A stretch of DNA of 64,000 nucleotides from Triglochin maritima (lineage: Eukaryota > Streptophyta > Magnoliopsida > Alismatales > Juncaginaceae). The stretch covers positions 26,618,201 to 26,682,200 of the forward strand of contig OY821771.1 in NCBI GenBank assembly GCA_963682175.1. Reading direction: 5' to 3'. The notes under the pieces were generated by a model. It searched no databases and was not told where the DNA came from. It was given only the letters and a program-made list of their open reading frames with translations. The first letter of the stretch is position 1. Every line of letters begins with the position of its first letter. Below, piece by piece: positions 56,819 to 64,000 of the stretch. Made by a program: the position numbers and the translations under genes.

Positions 56819-59800
56819 TCATGTAATGGGTCTCAGTCCCATCTCCAACTTGGATTTCAGAACTTGAGCTAGATCAAGTCCTTTGGTGAAAGGATCAGCT
56901 GTATTGTCTTTGGTACCAACAAAATCAACAGCTATCACCCTTTCCAAGATCAATTCTCTTACAGACTTCAGTCTGACTTGGATGTGTCTCCTTTGTTTGT
57001 GGTTATACTTTGAGCTTCTTAACTTTGCAATAGTAGTCATACTATCACAATTCACAGATATTGCAGGAACTGGTTTGCTAGTCATTGGCAATTCAGAAAG
57101 GAGTCCTTTCATCCATTCAGCTTCCATTCCACTTGTATCCAAAGCACAAAGTTCAGCCTCAAATGTAGATCGAGACAATATGGTCTGTTTTGTAACCTCC
57201 AGGAGACTGCGCCTCCACCCAGAGTAAAAACATACCCTGTAACACTATTACTCCCAGAGTTTTTGGCTATCCAGCTTGCATGACTGTACCCTTCTAGTAC
57301 AGCTAGGAATTTCCCATAATGCAGCCCAAGGGTAGAAGTACCCTTCAAGTACTTAAGTACTCTATCCAAAGCCTCCCAATGAGTACGATCAGGACAACTT
57401 GTGTATCTACTAAGTTTGCTCACCGAGAATGAAATATCTGGTCGTGTGCAATTTGCAAGATACATCAAGCTACCTATAATCTGAGAATATCTCAGTTGTG
57501 AAACTGGAACACCACTCTTGTTCTTGTACAAAGGTTTTGATGAATCATATGGGGTTTTCACAGATCTACAATTCGTATAGCCAAATCTCTCAAGAATCTT
57601 CTCAACATAGTGAGATTGAGATATGGAAATACCATCAACTAACCTAGTCAGTTTGATACCCAAGATCACATTTGCAACACCCATATCCTTCATCTCAAAC
57701 TTAGTACACAAGAAGGACTTAGTTTCATGTATTATATTCAGATTAGAGCCAAACAGTAAAATGTCATCAACATATAAACACAATGCAATACATGCATTAC
57801 TATGAACTTTGCAATAGACACATTTATCAGAATCAATAACCTGGAATCCAAATGATAATATAATTTTTTCAAATTTCTCATGCCAAGCTTTTGGGGCTTG
57901 TTTAAGTCCATAAAGAGACTTAACAAGTTTACAAACTTTGTTCTCATTTCCAGAAGCTACAAATCCTTCAGGTTGGTCCATATAAATTTCTTCTTCAAGG
58001 TCACCATGACTTGGCAACTAATCTGGCTTTATACTTGGCAACTAATCTGGCTTTATACTTATCGATGGAACCATCTGGTTTTAATTTCTTTTTAAATATC
58101 CATTTACAACAGATCGTTGAACAACCTAGAGGAAGATTTACCAACTCCCATGTCCCATTAGAGACAATAGAGTCAATCTCGACCTTAACTGCATCTTTCC
58201 AATGCTTTGCTTCAGATGAAGCCATAGCATCCTTGAAAGTGTTAGGATCACCCTCGATGTGGTATGTGATAAAATCACTTTCCAAATCCTTGGCAATTCG
58301 AGAACGTTTGCTCTTTCTAGGTTCAATTTCAATTTGAGTTTGAGAAGACTCAAAATCGGCAATAGACAAATCTTCCCCCACATTTGTCATCCTTTCCACA
58401 TGCTCGTGGATGGAACCAGACGTAGAGGGATCAACTGAAGAATAAACTTGTTGAGGAACTCCAGATTTCATGGGAAATACATCCTCAAAAAATGTGGCAT
58501 CACGAAATTCAACAATTGTGTTAACATCTATGCCAGATATCTCGGACTTGATTACCAAAAATCTGTACGCATAGCTATTAATCACATATCCGATAAATAT
58601 TGCATCAACAGTCTTGGGACCAAGCTTTTTCCTCTTATGTTCAGGGATTAACACTTTTACAAGACAACCCCAAACTTTAAGATATTTAAGGCTTGGTTTT
58701 CGACCACACCAGAGTTCGAATGGACTATCCTCCTTATGTTTCTGAGGAACTTTATTCAGAATATGGCAAGCCGTATTCAAAGCTTCTCCCCACATATATT
58801 TGGGTAACCCTGAACTCTCTAATAATGCATTAATCATATAAGATAATGTTCTATTTTTTCGTTCAGCAATTCCGTTAGATTGTGGAGAATACGGCACCGT
58901 CACCTCATGAACTATGCCATAATCCTGACACACTTGTTCCAACAGGTTGGACGTATATTCACCACCTCTATCAGATCTCAACCTCTTAAGTTTCTTTTCA
59001 GTTTGTGTCTCTGCTTCATTCTTAAAGATAAGAAACTTAGATAACGCTTCATCTTTACTTTTCAAAAGATAAACATAGCAATACTTTGAACTATCATCAA
59101 TGAAAGTGATAAAATATTTCTTTTTATCCTTAGTTAACATGCCATTGAATTCACAAGTATCAGTGTGTACTAAATCTAAAATACTAGTATTTCTAGTCAC
59201 AGAATGAAACGGTCTTTTCGGTTGTTCAGCTTGTACACACACTTGACATTTTTTATTCTCAATAGCATACTTAGGAATCATATTTAAATTCATCATTCTT
59301 TTCAAACATTGATAATTCACATGTCCTAAACGTTTATGCCAAACATCACCAGATTCAATGGAATAAACAACAGGAGAAGACACATCTTTAACAGAAATAG
59401 CATTGCGATTATAAAAAGCAGGTTCAACATGAATTAAAAAAGCACCACAAGACAAGTACCCCTTGCCAATAAAAGTACCAGAAAGAGTAATCACAACTTT
59501 GTTACATTTAAATGTTACTTCATAACCCTCAACTACCAGACACGGACCACTAATAATATTGCGACGAACAGGAGGCACATGATGCGTCTTGCGCAGTGAA
59601 AGAACTCGTCCTGAAGGTAACTTCAAGTCGATACGTCAAATTCCAAGCACCTTTGCAACATTCCCATTGGCCATTGCCAAAGATCTACGATCAACAGGCT
59701 GGTAAGAGACAAACATGGACTTGTCAGCACATACATGCACATTAGCCCCAGTGTGAACCAACCACTCACGTGGTTCATAAATGGAAAAAACTTGAGGATT

Positions 59801-59842
59801 AACAGAAACAAACTTACTGTTGGTCTCATCCACCTCAGTCAA
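56819..59842 (-). pseudogene. Copia pol pseudogene
   Basis: Fragments in family order on the minus strand. 59842-59636: protease, with WLVHTGANVHVC where D(S/T)G is expected, so the catalytic Asp is lost. 59626-58001: zinc motif (WHKRLGHVNYQ, CQVCVQ), integrase core (LVHTDTCEF, RSDRGGEY, GIAERKNRT) and the start of RT ending KARLVAK. 58017-57109: RT from DLEEEIYMDQPEGF with YVDD intact, then RNase H with YSHASW for YSDASW. 57178-56819: RNase H end with CDSMTT and DPFTKGL. Breaks: frameshift near 59640, loss of about 45 RT residues at 58010, frameshift near 57150. Confidence 0.88.
58008..58056. repeat. 24-bp tandem duplication at the RT deletion
   Basis: CTTGGCAACTAATCTGGCTT (unit 24 bases) occurs twice in a row and encodes a duplicated YKARLVAK on the minus strand. 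It sits at the junction where the RT block is missing. Confidence 0.9.
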
Positions 59843-59906
59843 TACATTGACCTGTCGAGTCGATTCAGTGGTACCTTGTTGGCGTTTGGCTTTCTTGGAT
59901 GATCAA

Positions 59907-60177
59907 AAATAAATACAAAAACAAATACACCAATCACCCTGAGGGACGGGCGCGCGGCCGCGTGTGTGGAGAATTCTCTCCTCCTCTCTTTCCACCTACA
60001 AAGTGACAAGTGAATAGTATGTTTATCAACATCCTTCAACTTGTTAACTTTACCAATGTGTGACTAAAAGTGAGGTGAGCACATGGCACATGGGGCAATA
60101 GTTCTCATCTTTATCTCAACATTGGATTTCTTCAATTGAGCTATTCATGGGCCTAGCCCAAACTCAATAATCCAACA
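59907..60177 (-). repeat. 5' LTR remnant of the decayed Copia
   Basis: About 270 bases matching the 3' LTR; inner portion deleted. Confidence 0.75.
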
Positions 60178-61789
60178 ACTACCATGTGATACATGTATGT
60201 CATGCCATTGTGACTTTGTATAGATCATGTGCTCTAGTGTAATTATGATCTCATGCATGTAATATCAATTCATATGTCTTAAGAGCACAACATGCCTTAC
60301 TGAAATTTGGAGATTGACATATGTATATACGTTTATGTGCATGTGTGCATGATTCTGAAATTAGGTTTACTTCTCAACTATGCTACGATGACCCGTAGTT
60401 TTGTAGCACCAACCACTAGATAGTTTAGTTGATTGTTGTGTATGCATTATGAATTCTTCTATTGTTTATATTGCGGGTCTGAGCTTGTATGTGGACGCGT
60501 GGTTGCTTTAGGAGTTCGACCTCTTAACCGTCATACATGACCTGTAGATATCAATGTTGTATTTTCATGAATGTTTAGTTGAATTCCGCTATCATTGCTA
60601 GCTTACTTTCACATCATCGAGTGGCTGATGTGATTGTATTAATTCTGATATGTTTAGAGCTGTAATGGGTGTGTTGTGTGCTCACCACTCTAGGCTCATT
60701 TATGATTCCATAGCTATAGAGATTTATAGATTTGTAGTTAGCTTGCATTACATTTAATTAATAAATGAATTTTGGGCACGTTCTAATTTGGGACCGACGG
60801 GCCACGAGTAGGTCCTCTATATGGAGAAACCTATTCGAAAAGTCCTCTATGTAGAGAGGCCAGGCGTAAGATAAAACCTGGATAGGCGCGTTGCCATTCT
60901 GTCTCAGGTTAGGCGTTCCCAAAGTCGCGATGGAATCATGTAGGTCTTTTTCGGTAATTTGGGGTGTCTATCCAGCGTACCGTTTTGTGCCAAGCGGTGG
61001 GTCAGTGTCGAGTAACCACTTGTAGATCTGACAAGCAAGGCTGGTGGGTTGATTCCTATGTAGAGGGATCACTTCGGGTGTAACCCGAGCGGTGCAGCTA
61101 TGTAGAGTTAGCACCCGACGCAGCTTGCTTCAGTTGTGGCCATTCTGTTGCATGTGTAGTAGATAGGTTCCATGCATAACTATGTAAACTTTTCTTGGAC
61201 CTGGGGCATACAGGGTTTTCTTTATTGAAAACTCACTCATACATGTTGATGTTTTTGCCTCGGGTACTTAGGTTCCTTCATGGATGGTCTGGACGAGTTT
61301 TGGAGGATTCTTTACAGGAGGGACACGTCGACCAGAGTCTTCTTGCTATCTTTGCTTCCATATTTATATTGATGTATTTCCATTTTGAACTCTATGTATT
61401 GTAATCAAATTATTTCCATATATGGATATTCTATTGTTTCAGTTATTTTCTATTTTGTCTATCCATGTATGTTCTTTTATGTATTGTCAAAAGTCGAGTT
61501 TTGTCTGTCAATTGTAACTCATTCGGTCATCGCGGAGGTCTCTGGTCGCAACACTTGTATCAGTTTCCCAGTGTGCGTACCCGCGTTACAGAAATGGCAC
61601 TAGATGTGTGGGACTAAGAAGGCCAGGGAACACCGAAATATGACCAATCACGGGAGGAATTTATAGACCCCATAACTGAAATGTCGCGTCGAATCACATT
61701 TTATTAATAAGATATCCTCAAGTGATTTGTCAGTTTTATTTGTGTTTCGTGTGACTTTCTACTTCTTGGATGTTTTGCGATGTTTCATT

Positions 61790-62475
61790 TCGTAGGATTT
61801 AAAGCACGAGTATGTCCTTTAAACGGATTTGTCCATTATACTTTAACGTGCAGGCATGTCCATTAAAGGACTTATGTGTCCTTTAAAGCACGAGTTTGTC
61901 CATGAAACTCGAAAGGGTCCTTAAACAACAACCTGCCCACAAGCGGACAACTATGTCCTTTAAAAAATGATGCTAAACTTTGAACCTCAAGTTTGTCCTT
62001 TAAACATCACGTCTACCCTTTAAAGAAAGAGTTTGTTGCTTAATGAGTGATTTTGGTTGCCGAGATGTGTCTCGTGGTCCGTGTAGCACATTTCAATGAA
62101 CAGATATGGGTTCAATGGACCGCTTACCTGTAAGGTTTAAATTGTGCATGGATTCCATTTTCTAAATTTCCAAGGAGTGCACTATGCACCAAAATACAGT
62201 TATTTTGAAGGACACTTAGATACTTCAAAGGACACTAAAATCCTTTCTCAAGGAAATTAAACACAATTTACGTGATATTTACGTGGAAAATTTGATATGG
62301 ATTCCCACCAACGTGAGATGTCCCTTCTAGGGTAAGATATATGAATTAAACACAATACAACCTATGATATTGTAGGCCATGTAAATGACTAATTAATAAT
62401 ATTTTGTGTCATGTAATAACCGAACCCAAAAAGGATATGCTATAATTGAGAACCCACCAAATCCATAAAATAACG
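61790..62475 (+). repeat. Dispersed TGTCCTTTAAA repeat, copy 2
   Basis: Collinear with 52740-53440 through ACCCACCAAATCCAT. Homology then stops and resumes at 63549 (CATTTGTGGTCGGAAAC), so about 1.07 kb is inserted between. Confidence 0.75.
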
Positions 62476-63548
62476 AGTGATGAGTCTTAAAATATAACTA
62501 TAAACGTATGGAGTTGTAGCATACGGGACGAACACAAGGAGGCGATGGTGAATTCCAATTTGAATGATTTATGCAACTAAACTAACATGCATGTAAAAAC
62601 CTATGGTGGAAAGAAGATTTTTTTCTTTTTTTAATGAATTGTGCACCTAATGATTTAACTTGAGCTAAACTAAGGATGGTTGAGATGAGAATTCAGATAT
62701 TAAAATTGGAAATGGGGTATGTGGATTTAAGGTTGATAAGAATTTAAGGTTGAGAAAAAAACAAGATTTAGATAATAGAAACTAAGCATCACATAAAATA
62801 ACATGTTTTTAAGTGATCAAAATTCACTACAACCTTGGATCTAACACAATTAAATAGTGTATTTTTATGAAATTATATCTTTGTTTTTTAAGATTTCAGT
62901 GATAAACCCCATATAGTTAAATTCACTACAACAAAACAATCAAAAGATTAACAACAATAGGAGCAATTAAACTTTGAAGCACACTTTTCTCAATCCTTTC
63001 ATTCCTATCAACCCGAGACTTAGCCACTCAATGAGGTGAGTGACATGGGGAGAATCATAGGATAAAATAAGATTAAGAGGAAGAAAAATGAAAAAGTACG
63101 AAAAACCCAACGACAAATAAACAACGCAAACATCAAATTACTAACAAAAAACAACAATAAAAGAAGAAAATGAACTTTATTGCTTCTATAACTTAGAAAT
63201 TTTTGTGATTACTTTTCTGAAATTAAAATAACAAGTGAAAAGAAAGAAAGGGTTGTGGAGTGGATTTCTTGTATCATGTCCTTCAACTTTCACTTTATAT
63301 ATCTGATTTTGCATTTAAGTCCTTCCAATTTTCAATATTTTCAGCAATTGTATCTATTTTCTTGTAACCTACAAAATAAAAACAAAACACTCGACATAGC
63401 ATTATTCAAATACAAAAGTAAGATACGATTGGGTTGATTTTCTTGTAACCTACAAAGTGAAGGTAAAAAAGATAAATTATGATACTCATCAACCAGCAAT
63501 GGGTTGATTTTTAAATGCCTTGGATAAATGTTGTGCCTAAGGCATATT
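62476..63548 (-). mobile_element. LTR-like insertion, Gypsy-type family, minus strand
   Basis: Interrupts repeat copy 2. Contains CGACATAGCATTATTCAAATA, similar to ACATAGCATTGTTTAGGTGA near 45050, and AAGTCCTTCCAATTTTC, like the AGGTCCTT lines of the 42-45-kb LTR-like blocks. Probably a solo LTR; termini and TSD not resolved. Confidence 0.45.
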
Positions 63549-63599
63549 ACATTTGTGGTCGGAAACAAAAAGTAAAGGAAACCTTTCAGATTCTACGTA

Positions 63600-64000
63600 G
63601 CCATGAGGCATTAATGGGTGTCTATCTATAGGACATGAGGGGATAAGAATTATGGTGATTTTTTAATAGAACTATCTCTTTTATTTTATTCAATTCAAAT
63701 ACGAGTGGGTCCCATCACTATTAATCAAATATAAAAAATATAAAACACACAATCCGTGCATCTCACCATGGGGATCGTATGCAACTCTGATTAAAAAACA
63801 TTTTTAATCGCACGATCTACAAAGATCGTGGGATGGAGCACCATTGGGGCTACTAGGTATGCAGCTGACCGAACGGCGTTCGGTGCAACTTCAACCACCC
63901 AACATATTCTACCCACCTGTGGGCCTATGCTAACGGTTAACCAAATAACATCCTCCACTAGCAATAGTGTCCGGACATGTTGTGACTGTTAGATGTGGAA
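63600..64000. other. Window end, no gene seen
   Basis: AT-rich. Near 63870-63930 ACCGAACGGCGTTCGGT forms a perfect short inverted repeat (7-bp arms) and CGGTTAACC follows, possibly the edge of another palindrome-bearing LTR beyond the window. Confidence 0.3.

Larger units (their letters stand above)
55650..60177 (-). mobile_element. Decayed Copia retrotransposon nested in the inverted solo LTR
   Basis: On the minus strand both LTRs start TGTTGGATTATTGAG: 3' LTR ending at 56258 (+ coordinates) and 5' LTR ending at 60177. A polypurine tract (GTGGGGGAT on the minus strand) abuts the 3' LTR. The LTRs share TTCTCTCCTCCTCTCTTTCC and the flanking 250 bases. The 5' LTR is joined straight to the protease region, so its inner end, primer site and gag are deleted. 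The left limit lies between about 55650, where LTR homology of the host ends, and 55880; no TSD found. Confidence 0.75.
55142..61590 (-). mobile_element. Gypsy-type solo LTR, inverted relative of 19437-22213, carrying a Copia element
   Basis: Left end CGTAAGACCCGCTCTCC and right end GTGTGCGTACCCGCGTTACA are the inverse of the 19437 copy's ends. Perfect TSD GAAAT (55137-55141 and 61591-61595). The region 60780-61170 matches 19900-20230 inversely (for example CCATTCTGTCTCAGGTTAGG). Without the nested Copia it is about 2.1 kb. The terminal TG is CG here, a single transition. Confidence 0.85.

Overview
This is nuclear DNA from a flowering plant with a large, repeat-rich genome. The evidence is one plant-type eIF4B gene with a GT-AG intron, plus many plant-specific transposons: Sirevirus-type Copia elements, Gypsy elements primed by tRNA-Asp, a PIF/Harbinger element, and MULE and Copia remnants. 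I could not narrow the species. No rRNA, tRNA or CRISPR feature was seen. Only one ordinary host gene is well supported; the rest is a nested transposon landscape.

Layout. 1-3389: upstream region, TATA box and a two-exon eIF4B gene (+). 3390-5551: intergenic sequence with one 130-bp repeat that recurs at 32.8 kb. 5552-22754: a 17.2-kb Sirevirus (+) with target-site duplication (TSD) GTAAT. Its 5' LTR is fused by deletion to late gag. A second, gag-only Sirevirus (-, 7785-12779, TSD CGAGG) splits its pol gene inside the protease motif. Behind pol lies an env-like third ORF. The 3' LTR is split by a 2.8-kb Gypsy-type solo LTR (19437-22213, TSD ATAAC). 22760-24955: a decayed host or transposon ORF cut by a Sirevirus-related solo LTR (23262-24785, TSD ACAAA). 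24870-27830: a long GGTAA-rich degenerate repeat field. 27831-30419: no gene seen. 30423-32667: a PIF/Harbinger element (-) with TSD TAA and a dead transposase. 33560-34791: MULE transposase relic. 34792-35215: Sirevirus LTR fragment. 35683-42206: a young non-autonomous Gypsy-type element with a zinc-knuckle ORF and no pol. 42207-49388: inverted relatives of that element and two more Sirevirus-like LTRs. 49390-51710: a second, older copy of the zinc-knuckle element. 51917-53840: a long-inverted-repeat transposon and its relatives. 55142-61590: an inverted relative of the 2.8-kb solo LTR (TSD GAAAT) carrying a decayed Copia element (-). 61790-64000: further copies of the same repeats.

How the parts relate. 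The window records several rounds of insertion, datable by nesting and LTR divergence. The main structural signal is a palindrome of form CGG-N4-CCG, usually TCGGT-NN-ACCGA. It is packed upstream of the TATA box in every Sirevirus-like LTR here. A second dense cluster sits in the intergenic DNA just before the env-like ORF, which suggests that ORF has its own promoter built from the same sites. A second theme is a pol-less Gypsy-type family whose two copies keep one long reading frame, broken only by stop codons and never by frameshifts, that ends in a conserved domain I do not recognise.
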